Below are positions 33,837-43,476 of a stretch of DNA of 64,000 nt, piece by piece. Made by a program: the position numbers and the translations under genes. Location: positions 62,001-126,000 of the forward strand of contig NZ_JARXZC010000015.1 of the NCBI RefSeq assembly GCF_029894335.1, read 5' to 3'. The notes under the pieces were generated by a model. The model worked only from the letters and a program-made list of their open reading frames with translations, ran no database searches and was not told the origin of the DNA. The stretch is from Kitasatospora sp. MAP5-34 (GTDB taxonomy: Bacteria > Actinomycetota > Actinomycetes > Streptomycetales > Streptomycetaceae). The first letter of the stretch is position 1. The number at the start of each line of letters is the position of its first letter.

Positions 33837-36200
33837 TCAGGCGGCGTTCCCGCAGCTGTAGAGCTGCTGAGTACCGACGCCCCCACGGCCGTTGGCCGCA
33901 GGCACTACGGGCGTCGCGCCCGCATAGTCGGCGGGCGGCACGACGGTGCACGTCGACTGGACCCAGGACACGATCCCTGCGGTCGGCGTACCGGTCGAGC
34001 TGCCGCCACCGAAGCCGGCGGCACCTCCGCCACCACCACCGAAGCCACCACCGAAGCCGCCGAAGCCACGGCCTTCGCCGAGCAGGACGTAGTGCAGCTC
34101 GCCCGAGCTGACGAACTGCTGGAACTCGTGAAGGGTGGGTGAAGGAACCTGCCCGGTGAAGCCGCCCATCGGCAGCACCTCCGCGCCCGTGGCCAGGATG
34201 AACGGCGAGGCGCTGCTCCAGCTGGAGGTCGCGAAGAGGTAGCGGGCGCCGTTCTGACGCGCCTTCAGGTAGTCGAACAGCGCCTGCTGCGACGCACTGA
34301 GGTGCTGCGAACCGTCACCGGCACCACCCTGGCCGCCCTGGCCGCCCTTGGCCATACCGGCCCAGGCGCTCCGGGCACCCGCCGGGGCGGAGGCGGACCG
34401 ACCGCCGCGTCCGCCGGCGGGGAGACCACCGGGGGCCCCGCCAGGGAAACCACCGGGGAAGCCGCCACCGCGCCCGGACCCGGCGGCGGGGCCGACCGTG
34501 CCCATCCCGGAGTTGCCGTACTGGGAGTCCAGCACCGACGCCGCCCACGCACCCGGCGCGACCAGCATCGCGGCCAGGCCCGCCAGCAGACCCGCCACTG
34601 CCAGCCGCCGACCCGCGAACCGTCCCTTGTGGGAGGCGGCCAGCAGCGCGAGCGCCAGCGCGCCCAGACCGATCGCGGCGGGTGCCAGCCACGGCAGGAA
34701 GGTCGGGAACCGCCAGGCGAGCGCCGAGCACCACGCGACGGTGCCCACGATCGCCACCGGCAGCGCCCACGCCCGGCGGCCACCGGCCCGGAAGGCCCGC
34801 CAGAGCGTCACGGTGCCGGCGCCGCTCAGTGCCGCGAGCGGCGCGGCGATCACGCCCATGTAGTAGCTGTGGCCGCCGACGCTGCCCGCGCTGAAGACCA
34901 GGAAGAACACCACCAGCCACGTGCCCCACAGCACGTAACCGCCGCGCAGCGCGTCGGTACGGGGCTCGCGCCGCCGCCAGAGCAGGCCGAGCACCCCGCC
35001 GATCACGGCCAGCGGGTAGAGCCAGCCGGTCTGCGAGGCGAACTGCGAGGCGAACATCTTCGACCAGCCGCCGTCACCGCCCGCACCGCCGTACCCGCCA
35101 CCGCCACCGCCACCGCCGCCACCCGTTCGGGTAGGAGCGGCGGCCTGCGGCGCCGAGCCGTTCAGCGCCGCTCCGGTCCGTACGTGGGTCTGGCCGTTGC
35201 CGAAGTTGCCGCCGTTGCCGCCCGTGCCGCCACCGGCCGGCCGGCCGGTGTGGCCGCCGCCGGGAGCGCCCCCGCCGCCCGGGCCGCCGCGCACCGCGCT
35301 CACGCTCCCGGTGTCGGAGGCGCTCAGCCCCACCGACGAGAAGCGGTTCAGGAAGTTGTAGCCCACCACCATGCTGTACGCGGAGTTGTCCGTCGTACCG
35401 TCCACGTACGGCCGGTCCGCCGCCGGGGTCAGCGTCACCAGCAGGATCCAGGACGCCGACACCGCGACGGTCACCAGGCCCGCCAGCGCGACGTGCCCGA
35501 AGCGGCGTCGCAACGTGGCCGGCGCCGAGACCAGGTAGACGGCCGCGAGCGCGGGCAGCACCGCCCAGGACTCCAGCATCTTGGTCTGGAAGGCCAGCCC
35601 GACCCAGACGCCCGCGAGCAGCAGCGAACGCGGCCGCGCTGTACGGGCGGCCCGCTGCGCGGCGTCCGCCGCCAGCAGCAGCAGCAGGGTGAAGGCCGGG
35701 TCCTCGACCGCCGTACGGAACAGCCCGGCGGCCACCGGGGTCAGCGTGAACGCCAGCGCCGCGAGCAGCCCGGCGTTGGCGCCCGCCCAGCGGCGCACCA
35801 CCCGGTACATCACCAGGACGGCGAACACGCCCTCGATCGCCTGGGGCAGCGTCAGCGCCCACGGGTGAAAGCCGAAGATCCTGGCGGACAGCGCCTGCGG
35901 CCAGAGGAATCCGGGCAGCTTGTCGAGCGTGATGGTGTTCGCGGGGTCGTACGAACCGTAGACGAACGCCTTCCAGCTCTCGGTCATGCTCCGTACCGAG
36001 TCGGCATAGAACGAGTGGTACTGGCTCTGATCGATGTTCCAGAAGTACAGCACCGCCGCCAGCGCGGCGATGCCCAGAAGCACAGGTCGGGCGTGCTGCG
36101 GCTGGTCGGCCGGGGATCTCCACGGCGGCCGCCGGGAGTTCGGTGGATCGGTCGTGAACGCCGGAGACGCGGGGATGACAGTCGTAGTCATGGCTGTCAC
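33837..36200 (-). CDS. GT39-type membrane glycosyltransferase with Gly-rich insertions
   Basis: A 787-residue polytopic membrane protein of the ArnT/PMT-like (GT39) family, which transfers sugars from polyprenyl-phosphate donors outside the membrane. The first outside loop after helix 1 contains the acidic catalytic-type stretch YHSFYADSVRSM. Helices follow to about residue 275 and again from 395 to 560. An outside loop at about 300-390 and the C-terminal domain (about 575-720) contain long Gly/Ala/Ser tracts, one a run of ten glycines. The GTG at 36200 (GGGAG upstream) or the ATG at 36191 may be used. The acceptor is unknown. Confidence 0.87.
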   Translation of the reverse strand: MTAMTTTVIPASPAFTTDPPNSRRPPWRSPADQPQHARPVLLGIAALAAVLYFWNIDQSQYHSFYADSVRSMTESWKAFVYGSYDPANTITLDKLPGFLWPQALSARIFGFHPWALTLPQAIEGVFAVLVMYRVVRRWAGANAGLLAALAFTLTPVAAGLFRTAVEDPAFTLLLLLAADAAQRAARTARPRSLLLAGVWVGLAFQTKMLESWAVLPALAAVYLVSAPATLRRRFGHVALAGLVTVAVSASWILLVTLTPAADRPYVDGTTDNSAYSMVVGYNFLNRFSSVGLSASDTGSVSAVRGGPGGGGAPGGGHTGRPAGGGTGGNGGNFGNGQTHVRTGAALNGSAPQAAAPTRTGGGGGGGGGGYGGAGGDGGWSKMFASQFASQTGWLYPLAVIGGVLGLLWRRREPRTDALRGGYVLWGTWLVVFFLVFSAGSVGGHSYYMGVIAAPLAALSGAGTVTLWRAFRAGGRRAWALPVAIVGTVAWCSALAWRFPTFLPWLAPAAIGLGALALALLAASHKGRFAGRRLAVAGLLAGLAAMLVAPGAWAASVLDSQYGNSGMGTVGPAAGSGRGGGFPGGFPGGAPGGLPAGGRGGRSASAPAGARSAWAGMAKGGQGGQGGAGDGSQHLSASQQALFDYLKARQNGARYLFATSSWSSASPFILATGAEVLPMGGFTGQVPSPTLHEFQQFVSSGELHYVLLGEGRGFGGFGGGFGGGGGGAAGFGGGSSTGTPTAGIVSWVQSTCTVVPPADYAGATPVVPAANGRGGVGTQQLYSCGNAA

Positions 36201-36420
36201 TCTCTGGCGCTCCCATGAGAATCCGATCTGAAACGACGCCTGCTGGGAAATCTCATACCGAAATTGTGCAGATTCTTTGCCGGAACGTCAGATCGTGGAT
36301 GCCCGGCGGACGAGTGCGGTGGCCGGGTAACTCTGCGGCGCGGCGGGGCCGTGATCGGTTAGAGTCCGTCGTCCACCGAACACACATCCGAGGTGGGCCC
36401 AGCGGGGAGGAATCACACGC

Positions 36421-37722
36421 ATGTCGTCGGTCGATGACGCGAGCGAGCACGAGGAAGCGGCCACGCCGACGGTCAGCCCGGACAAGGCACCCACCCCGGA
36501 CGCCGGGACACCCGAGCCGGTGGATGCGATACCCGAACCGCCGAAGGACCCCTGGGCGCCGCCCACGTCCGACGCCACGCCGGGGCCGGCTCCGGCCCCG
36601 GCCCCCGGTCCGATGCCGTACCAGCAGCCGTACCAAGAGAGCCCGTACCCGGGCGGCCCCTACCCCGGTGGCCCGTATCCCGGACCGTACGGCTGGCAGC
36701 CGCCCTTCGCCCCCAAGCAGGGCTACAACGGCTTCGCCATCGCGTCCGCCGTGCTGGGCATCGGCGGCTTCATCTGCTGCGCCTGGTTGGCGGCCGTCCC
36801 GTTCGGCATCGCCGCGCTGCGGCAGATCCGGCGCACCAAGGAGAAGGGTCGGGGCCTGGCCATCACCGGTCTGGTGATGTCCGGCGTCTGGCTGGTCCTC
36901 ACCGTCGTCTTCCTCAGCCTCGGGATCAGTGCCGGGGCCTACCGGGATGCACCGGCCCGGGACGTGGGATTCGGGGCTCTCAACCCGGTCGCCTGGTACG
37001 AGTTGGCCCCCGGCGACTGCTTCAACGAGTTCGGCACCAGCACGAGCAAGGTGAGCCCGACCACCTGCGACGGCCCGCACGACGGTGAGACCATCGGAAC
37101 GGCCGTGCTGTCCGACACGACGTACCCCGGCGAAGCGGCCCTCAGGCGCGAGAGCCGCGAAGGCTGCGACAAGATGCTCAACACGTACGCCATGGACACC
37201 TGGTCAATGCCGTCCTCGGTCATCGTCAACTACTACTACCCGACGGAGACTTCCTGGTACACGACCCAGCAGAGCGCCACCTGCTTCCTGGCCTCGGCAA
37301 AGCACGAGAGGTTGACCGGCTCCCTGCGCAGCGACCGGACGACCCTGACCACCGACCAGTTCGCCTACCTCGCCGCCGTGGACGCGGACACCACCAACTC
37401 CCCCGACGCCGACCCGGCGGAGGACCCCACGGCCAACCGGCTCTGGGCGGGCCAGGAGGCGGACACCGTGACGAAGGAGATCGCGGCCCTCGAAGGCCAC
37501 AACTGGAACTCCCAGACCGCCCAGCCGGTCGCCGCGTTCGTTGCGGAGCTGAAGAAGATACTGCCCCACCTGCGAGCCGCCGAGCAGTCCACCGACACCG
37601 ACACCCTGTCAAACGAACTGCAGCAGGCCGAAGAGGACCTCACCCCCCAGGCCAAGGCCGTCCGAGCCGCCCTCGGCCTTGCCACCAGCCGGGCCGGCGC
37701 CCCGGCGGCCCAGTCGGTCTAA
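36421..37722 (+). CDS. DUF4190 / septum-formation-type membrane protein
   Basis: A 433-residue protein. An acidic, Pro-rich N-terminal third with three PYPGG-type repeats precedes two membrane helices (about 102-125 and 140-165) forming a DUF4190-like hairpin (GFAIASAVLGIGGFICCAW). An outside domain with paired cysteines (PGDCFNEF and later) resembles the septum-formation (PF13845-type) domain. GGGAGGAA precedes the ATG. The last 100 residues are helical and charged. It is divergent from the glycosyltransferase. The function is unknown; the family is widespread in Streptomyces. Confidence 0.85.
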   Translation: MSSVDDASEHEEAATPTVSPDKAPTPDAGTPEPVDAIPEPPKDPWAPPTSDATPGPAPAPAPGPMPYQQPYQESPYPGGPYPGGPYPGPYGWQPPFAPKQGYNGFAIASAVLGIGGFICCAWLAAVPFGIAALRQIRRTKEKGRGLAITGLVMSGVWLVLTVVFLSLGISAGAYRDAPARDVGFGALNPVAWYELAPGDCFNEFGTSTSKVSPTTCDGPHDGETIGTAVLSDTTYPGEAALRRESREGCDKMLNTYAMDTWSMPSSVIVNYYYPTETSWYTTQQSATCFLASAKHERLTGSLRSDRTTLTTDQFAYLAAVDADTTNSPDADPAEDPTANRLWAGQEADTVTKEIAALEGHNWNSQTAQPVAAFVAELKKILPHLRAAEQSTDTDTLSNELQQAEEDLTPQAKAVRAALGLATSRAGAPAAQSV

Positions 37723-37803
37723 AGCTCCAGGGCGCCTCCAACCGACAGGAGGCACCCGCATATCCTCACTCCTGACCGTATGTAAGTTCGGGAAGGGGTC
37801 GGC

Positions 37804-39150
37804 ATGCTGGACGAACTGGGCGGGCTGGGCGCCCACTGTGCCGAGGTGCTGGAGACGCACGGCTGTGCGTCGGCCTCGGTCGCGGTTGTCGAGCGGGGCG
37901 AGGTGGTTCTCGCCGAGGCGTACGGGCTGGCCGACGTGGAGAGCGACCGTCGGGCCACCACCGGCACCGCCTACCTGCTGGCCTCCGCCACCAAGTCGAT
38001 CACCGCCACGGCGGTCTGCCTCGCGGCCGACGAGGGCCTGCTGGACCTGGACGGGACCGTGCCGGGCGACTACGCGTGGTCGGCGCCGACGATACGTCAA
38101 CTGCTGCAGCACCGGGGCGGGTTCAGCGCGCACCTCGACTTCCACTACGGCGACGGCGAGCTGCCCGTCGACGCGGACCGCTACGCCAGGCTCTACCGGC
38201 AGCCGGGTACCGGGTTCGAGTACGCCAACCTCGGGTACCGGATCGTGAGCCGGATGCTGGAGACGGCCTCCGGCCAGGATCTCGGCACGTTCGTACGGCA
38301 GCGGGTGTTCGAGCCGCTCGGGCTGGCCGGCTGCCACCTCGGCGCCACCCACCCCGGCCCGGCGCCGACGGCCTCGCGGTACACGACCGACGGCCGTGCG
38401 TACCCGGTCTGCGACACCAGTCTCCCCGGGGCAGCCCTGGGTTGGGCGACCGCCACCGAGTTGGCGCTCTTCGCGCACTCGCACACCCGCCTGCTGAAGC
38501 CGGACACGGCCACCGCGATGCACACCGCCCTGCCGATCAGCGCCCACCTCGGCTACGGGCTCGGCTGGTGCGTCTCACGCGGCGACGGCGACGGCCCGGC
38601 GATCCACAGTCACGGCGGCGGCATGGGCGGGGTGGCCGCGATGATGATCACCGTACCCGAACGGGAACTCTCGGTGGCGGTGTTGTGCAACAGCACCAAC
38701 AAGGCCGCCCGCGACTCGATCGTCGAGTACGTGATGACCAGGCTGGTCCCAGAGTTCACTCTCGACCAGGTGATCGTGGCGGGGACCGATCCGGTGCGCC
38801 CGCTCGAGCTGACGGAGGGCGACTGGGCGGGCTCGATCGACACGTACGAAGGCCAAGTCCCGCTGACAGTACGTATCCTGACTGGCCGTCAGGTCGAGGT
38901 CGGGCTGGGTGCGGACGGGGGCGCCACCGTTACCGCCCCGGCCGCCGCTTCGCGCAGGTGGGACCTTCAGGCCGTGTTGCCGCTGCAACTGCCCACCGCC
39001 GACGCCCGGATCAACAGCCCGAGCCTCCTCCTGTCGCTCCGCCTCGAGCAGGACCGACTCGCCGGGGTGGCCTGGGCCTTCAAGGACGGCGACACCGAAG
39101 GCCTGCTGGGAAACTTCCTCAGCCACCCGTGCGAACTGGAGCCGCGCTGA
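37804..39150 (+). CDS. Serine beta-lactamase-like hydrolase (class C / PBP4-type)
   Basis: A 448-residue serine hydrolase of the beta-lactamase class C family, which includes DD-peptidases, esterases and amidases. The catalytic SxxK motif is SATK (about residues 61-64), the YxN motif is YAN (about 141-143), and the third motif region reads HSHGGGMGG in place of KTG. A C-terminal beta domain (about 335-440) follows. AAGGGG precedes the ATG. There is no signal peptide or membrane helix, so it is probably cytoplasmic. The substrate is unknown. Confidence 0.88.
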   Translation: MLDELGGLGAHCAEVLETHGCASASVAVVERGEVVLAEAYGLADVESDRRATTGTAYLLASATKSITATAVCLAADEGLLDLDGTVPGDYAWSAPTIRQLLQHRGGFSAHLDFHYGDGELPVDADRYARLYRQPGTGFEYANLGYRIVSRMLETASGQDLGTFVRQRVFEPLGLAGCHLGATHPGPAPTASRYTTDGRAYPVCDTSLPGAALGWATATELALFAHSHTRLLKPDTATAMHTALPISAHLGYGLGWCVSRGDGDGPAIHSHGGGMGGVAAMMITVPERELSVAVLCNSTNKAARDSIVEYVMTRLVPEFTLDQVIVAGTDPVRPLELTEGDWAGSIDTYEGQVPLTVRILTGRQVEVGLGADGGATVTAPAAASRRWDLQAVLPLQLPTADARINSPSLLLSLRLEQDRLAGVAWAFKDGDTEGLLGNFLSHPCELEPR

Positions 39151-39246
39151 CGGCCGAATCGCCAACTGCGTACCGCCGGACATGCCCTGCACTCCAACCG
39201 ACCCGATCGACCCGCCCCACCGCCGGACCCGGGGCCGACCTTCCCA

Positions 39247-39708
39247 TCAGTAGGGCGCGGTACAGGTCGTCACCCGCAGGGAGAAGTCCAGCGCGGGGCC
39301 GCCCGTGGCGCAGACGACGGCCCGCTGGGTGGTGACGACCCTGGGAGTCGTCACGCTGATCGAGCCCGGGCCCACGCTGGTCGCGGAGGCGACTGTCTCC
39401 CAGGGGCCGCCCCAGACACCCTGGAGCTCGACCTCGACGCGAGCGAAGGTCAACTGGTCCTGGTCGGCCGAGATCTGGGCACGGCCGACGATCCCCTCAC
39501 CGTCACGGTCCTGCCAGACGCACGGACGACCGGCCACCGCCATACAGGCGGGCGGCGACACCGCCGCCGGCGCGGCCAGTACAGGGGCAGCCAGGGCACG
39601 GGTGGCCAGGGCAGGGGCGGCCGGGGCCGGCGCAGCCACGGCAGGTGCGGCCGTCGAGACTGCGATTCCCGCTGCAGCGAGTACGACAGCTGCGATCCGA
39701 GCGCGCAT
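39247..39708 (-). CDS. Small secreted protein, unknown
   Basis: A 153-residue exported protein. A signal peptide (MRARIAAVVLAAAGIAVSTA, cleavage near APAVAA) and an Ala/Pro-rich spacer are followed by a compact beta-rich domain with four cysteines (PPACMAV, RPCVW, VVCAT, VTTC). The ATG at 39708 follows GGGAG. I do not recognise the family. Similar size and layout occur among small secreted Streptomyces proteins of unknown role. Confidence 0.75.
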   Translation of the reverse strand: MRARIAAVVLAAAGIAVSTAAPAVAAPAPAAPALATRALAAPVLAAPAAVSPPACMAVAGRPCVWQDRDGEGIVGRAQISADQDQLTFARVEVELQGVWGGPWETVASATSVGPGSISVTTPRVVTTQRAVVCATGGPALDFSLRVTTCTAPY

Positions 39709-39867
39709 TTCATCATCTCCCTTGAAAACGAAGGCTTTTGGCCCGATGGGGAGAGTCTCGCACATCGTATTCGAATCATCACTGTGCGCTGCGTCACACC
39801 ATGAGTGACAATATGGACACTGAAGGTGACTGTCGCTCGAATGGCTCCGCACCGCATGGGTTGGGCC

Positions 39868-39920
39868 GCGAGTGGGACGTGCCCGCCGGAATGCTCTCCC
39901 GGCGGGCACGTCCCACTCGC
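39868..39920 (-). terminator. Terminator of the FAD monooxygenase gene
   Basis: A perfect 22-bp stem (GCGAGTGGGACGTGCCC and on) with a 9-base loop ends 13 bp before the monooxygenase stop codon. Confidence 0.9.
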
Positions 39921-39932
39921 CAACGGACGCGG

Positions 39933-41225
39933 TCAGCGGGGCTTCGGCTCCGCCACCAGCGCGTGACCGCCGAAACCGGCGGCGCCGCCCACCTGTTGCT
40001 CCCACCACGATTCCAGCTGCCGGCTGTCCATCGACGCCCAGTCCGGGGTCTGCTCGACCTGGGCCCGCCCGAGATTGCGGCCGAGCGTGACCAGGGCCTG
40101 CCCGACCTGCCCGCGATCACGCTCGTACGCGGCGAGCAGCTCCCGCCACGAACCCGCCTCCCGCCAGGCCGATTCGAAGGCGAACGCGTCCTGCAGCGCC
40201 TTGGCCGCACCGCTGGTGTTGTGCGGACGGACGACCGTGGCCGCATCGCCGGCGAGCAGCAGCCGGCCGGCGGTGCGGTTCGGGGTTCCGAGGTCGTAGA
40301 TGGGCTGCACGAAGGTGTGTTCCGGTGAGGTCAGCGCGATCACGTCGGCCCAGTAGGGCGGGAAGTGACGCTCCGTCAGAAGACCGAGGTAGCTGAGTAG
40401 TTCATCGGCCAAAGCACCCGGCGGGATGCTGGTCGGGTCGTCGAGCCGCAGCCCGGTGGCGGGGGGCTCGGCGTAGAGCACCCAGTTCACCATCGCACTG
40501 CCGGGCTCGACGCCGGGGATCCGGTAGATCACGCAACTCCCGCCGGGGAAGCAGACGGTGGCGACATGAGCCGAGGGGTAGTGCGACTCGACCGGACCGG
40601 CGCCCGGGCGCAGCACCGCCAGCCGCTCGGCGGGAAAGCTGCCGCGCCAGCAGACGTACCCGGCGTACTGAGGCCGCGCTCCGGGGCAGACCGCCTCGCG
40701 TACCACCGAGCGGTAGCCGTCGGCACCGACGACCAGGTCGAAGTCCTCCTCCACGCCGGACTCCAGCCGCACCCGGGCCCGGGAGTCCGCCGAGCCGTCA
40801 GCTACGCCACCTACCAGGCCGCCTGCCGGGCTGTCCGCCGGGCCGACGCCCGCCACCGCGTGGCCGAGCCGGTAGCTGACCGTGGCGGGAGTCAGCTCGC
40901 GCAGCCCGCGCCAGAGCAGCCCCCAGTGGTACGAGCGGAACGGGAAGGGCTGATCCCACATCAGCCGCCCGCGATCGGAGCCGTCCTGCACCAGCCAGTG
41001 CCGCCGCGTCAGCCGGTGCCAGGCGATGCCCTCGTCCAGATAACCGGCCGCCGCCAACTCCTCGTACCGGTCGTCGTGGACGCACAGCCCCACCCCACGG
41101 TCCGCCAGCCGTCCCGGCGTCCGCTCGAACACCACGACCTCGTCCGCCCCCGACCGCGCCGCAGCCGACGCGAACGCACAGCCCGCGATGCTGCCGCCGA
41201 CGACGGCAACCCTTCCCCCACGCAT
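39933..41225 (-). CDS. FAD-dependent monooxygenase (UbiH/PHBH type)
   Basis: A 430-residue group A flavoprotein monooxygenase. The N-terminal dinucleotide motif is VAVVGGSIAGCAFA, the DG motif is LVVGADGYRSVVR, and the second FAD motif GD is LLLAGDAATVVRPHNTSGAA. The ATG at 41225 was chosen because GGGAG lies five bases upstream and the Rossmann motif begins immediately after it. It stands alone, and the substrate is unknown. Related enzymes hydroxylate aromatic compounds using NAD(P)H. Confidence 0.87.
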   Translation of the reverse strand: MRGGRVAVVGGSIAGCAFASAAARSGADEVVVFERTPGRLADRGVGLCVHDDRYEELAAAGYLDEGIAWHRLTRRHWLVQDGSDRGRLMWDQPFPFRSYHWGLLWRGLRELTPATVSYRLGHAVAGVGPADSPAGGLVGGVADGSADSRARVRLESGVEEDFDLVVGADGYRSVVREAVCPGARPQYAGYVCWRGSFPAERLAVLRPGAGPVESHYPSAHVATVCFPGGSCVIYRIPGVEPGSAMVNWVLYAEPPATGLRLDDPTSIPPGALADELLSYLGLLTERHFPPYWADVIALTSPEHTFVQPIYDLGTPNRTAGRLLLAGDAATVVRPHNTSGAAKALQDAFAFESAWREAGSWRELLAAYERDRGQVGQALVTLGRNLGRAQVEQTPDWASMDSRQLESWWEQQVGGAAGFGGHALVAEPKPR

Positions 41226-41278
41226 GGCCACTCCCGTTCTCAGCTCCACCGACGCTCCTGACCTTACGGCGCCCACCC

Positions 41279-41320
41279 GGGATCCGGCCGTCCTTCCGAA
41301 GATCCGGAAGCCGGGATCAG
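41279..41320 (-). terminator. Possible terminator overlapping the gltD stop
   Basis: Imperfect hairpin: CTTCCG / CGGAAG inner stem with GATCCGG / CCGGGATC outer arms (one-base bulge). It overlaps the last codons of gltD. Confidence 0.45.
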
Positions 41321-42816
41321 ACGGTCAGCGGCCGGTCCGTCGGAGCGATCGGAGCCGGGAGGGCGGTGGAGCCGGTGAGGTAGCGGTCCACGGCCGCAGC
41401 CACCGACCGGCCCTCCGCGATGGCCCAGACGATCAGCGACTGCCCCCGCCCGGCGTCGCCGGCCACGAAGACGCCGTCGGTGGTGGTGGCGAAGTCCCCG
41501 CCACGGGTGAGGTTTCCGGCCGGGTCGAAGGCCAGGCCCAGCGGGCCGGTCAGGCCGCTGGGCTGCTCCGGTCCGGTGAACCCCAGGGCCAGCAGGACCA
41601 GTTCGGCGCGGAGGGTGCGTTCGGTCCCGGGGCGGGGGTGGCGTTCGGTGGGCTCGACCTCGGTGAGGTGCAGGCCGGTGACCTTGCCCTGCCCGTCGCC
41701 CTCGAAGCGCAGCGTGGCGGCGGAGAACAGCCGGGGGTCGGCCCCGGGTTCCTCCGTGGAGGCACTCGGACAGCCGAGCGCGCGGGCTTCCTCGTGCGCG
41801 GCGGTGATCCGGTAGAGCTTGGGGTGGACGGGCCACGGCTCCCCGGCCGTACGGGTGTCGCCCGGCCGTGGGTTGATGTCGAGCTGGGTCACCCCCGCCG
41901 CGTGCTGGCGCAGCGCCGTACCCAGGCAGTCGGCGGCGGTGTCACCGCCGCCGATGATGACGACGTGCTTGCCCCGGGCGGAGACCGGCGGCTCGGCGAA
42001 ATCGCCCTCCAGCACCCGGTTGGCCAGCGGCAGGTAGTCCATCGCCTGGTGGATGCCGTGCAGCTCCCGGCCCGGCACCGGCAGCTCGCGCCTCGCCGTG
42101 GCGCCCACGGCCAGCACCACCGCGTCGTAGCGCGCGCGGAGTTCACCGGCGGGCAGGTCGGTGCCGACCTCGACCCCCGTGCGGAACCGGGTGCCCTCGG
42201 CCCGCAACTGGTCGATTCTGCGGTCGAGATGGCGCTTCTCCAGCCGGAAGCCGGGAATTCCGTAGCGCAGCAGCCCACCCGGGCGGTCGGCCCGCTCGAA
42301 CACCGTGGTCGCGTGCCCGGCCCGGGTCAGTTGCTGGGCCGCCGCCAACCCCGCCGGTCCCGAGCCGACGACGGCGACGCTCCGACCGGAGAGGCGGTCC
42401 GGCGGGTGCGGCGCCTCCAGGCCGAGCTGCCAGGCCTGGTCGGCGACGGTGACCTCGATGTTCTTGATGGTCACGGCATCGCTGTTGATGGCGAGCACGC
42501 AGGCGCTCTCGCACGGCGCCGGGCAGAGCCGCCCGGTGAACTCGGGGAAGTTGTCGGTCGCGAGCAGGTGCGCGCCGGCGCTCACCCAGTCCTCGCGGGT
42601 CACCAGGAAGTTCCACTCCGGGATGAGGTTCCCCAGCGGGCACGCGTTGTGGCAGAACGGGATGCCGCAGTCCATACAGCGCCCCGCCTGACCGCTGACG
42701 ATCGGCAGCAACCCCCGGCGGGCGTGGACCTCGCTCCAGTCCCGCACCCGTTCCTCGGGGGTCCTGCGCTCGCCGAGCTTCCGGGGAGTGGTGAGAAAGC
42801 CCATCGGACCGGCCAT
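41317..42816 (-). CDS. gltD: Glutamate synthase small subunit-like protein
   Basis: A 499-residue GltD: iron-sulfur ligating cysteines in GRCMDCGIPFCHNACPLGN and CPAPCESAC, then FAD-binding VAVVGSGPAGLAAAQ, the NADPH site VVIIGGGDTAADC and the C-terminal FAD stretch GVFVAGDAGRGQSLIV. The ATG has GGAGG six bases upstream. In glutamate synthase it feeds electrons to the large subunit GltB, but no gltB lies on either side. It may serve a distant gltB or act as an electron-transfer flavoprotein for another enzyme. A TAGGGT box near 42880 on this strand may be its -10 element. Confidence 0.92.
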   Translation of the reverse strand: MAGPMGFLTTPRKLGERRTPEERVRDWSEVHARRGLLPIVSGQAGRCMDCGIPFCHNACPLGNLIPEWNFLVTREDWVSAGAHLLATDNFPEFTGRLCPAPCESACVLAINSDAVTIKNIEVTVADQAWQLGLEAPHPPDRLSGRSVAVVGSGPAGLAAAQQLTRAGHATTVFERADRPGGLLRYGIPGFRLEKRHLDRRIDQLRAEGTRFRTGVEVGTDLPAGELRARYDAVVLAVGATARRELPVPGRELHGIHQAMDYLPLANRVLEGDFAEPPVSARGKHVVIIGGGDTAADCLGTALRQHAAGVTQLDINPRPGDTRTAGEPWPVHPKLYRITAAHEEARALGCPSASTEEPGADPRLFSAATLRFEGDGQGKVTGLHLTEVEPTERHPRPGTERTLRAELVLLALGFTGPEQPSGLTGPLGLAFDPAGNLTRGGDFATTTDGVFVAGDAGRGQSLIVWAIAEGRSVAAAVDRYLTGSTALPAPIAPTDRPLTV

Positions 42817-43030
42817 CGGCCGCCTCCGTCAGTCGCACGGGAGATCCCGGCTCCACGCGGAGCGTGGTTTTTGCTACCCTACGTCCCTTTTGTTCGATTA
42901 TCGATACCGGCCGACCCCCGTCAACAGCGGCCGTGATCGACATCGCCGTGATCAATACCGGTCGACCGCCGGCAACACCGGCCGGCCGCGCACAGCCCAG
43001 CCACAACTGGTCCGCCCGAGCCGTGGGTGC

Positions 43031-43243
43031 TCAGCCCTGTCGCTCGGGGGCGGAGAAGTTCGGGCCCCCCACGGCCTGGGTCAGCCGGCCACGGCCCTGG
43101 ACGGGCAGCTCGGCGTCGGACACCGGCGGCTGCTGGAAGATCGCCTGGTCGGCGGACGGGAGCCGGTGGCCCTCGGTCTGCACGGGCTGGTCGACCGGAG
43201 GTTCGGAGAAGTGCAGCCCGAAGGGGCGGCGGTCAGAGCTCAT
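43031..43243 (-). CDS. Small hypothetical protein
   Basis: A 70-residue reading frame starting MSSDRRPFGLHFSEPPVDQP, without membrane segment or known motif. Residues are mixed and polar rather than the Arg/Ala/Pro monotony of shadow frames, which argues for a real gene. The ribosome site is weak (GAGGGG 14 bases upstream). Confidence 0.5.
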   Translation of the reverse strand: MSSDRRPFGLHFSEPPVDQPVQTEGHRLPSADQAIFQQPPVSDAELPVQGRGRLTQAVGGPNFSAPERQG

Positions 43244-43476
43244 AGCGCCAGTGTCGCAGCCCCTCCCACCCCATGGATACCAACCAGCCCGGTGGATCCC
43301 ACATCTTGGTTGATCCCATCGCCCCGACGAAGCTCCCGATGGTCCCGATGACCCGATGACCCCGATGATCCCCGGACGTACGACCCGCTCGGCAGGCCGG
43401 GCCCAGGCTCCGGTGCCGCGCCCTGGTGCCGGGCCCTGGTGCCGGGCCGCGCCCGGCGAACGGCCACAATGGGTCC

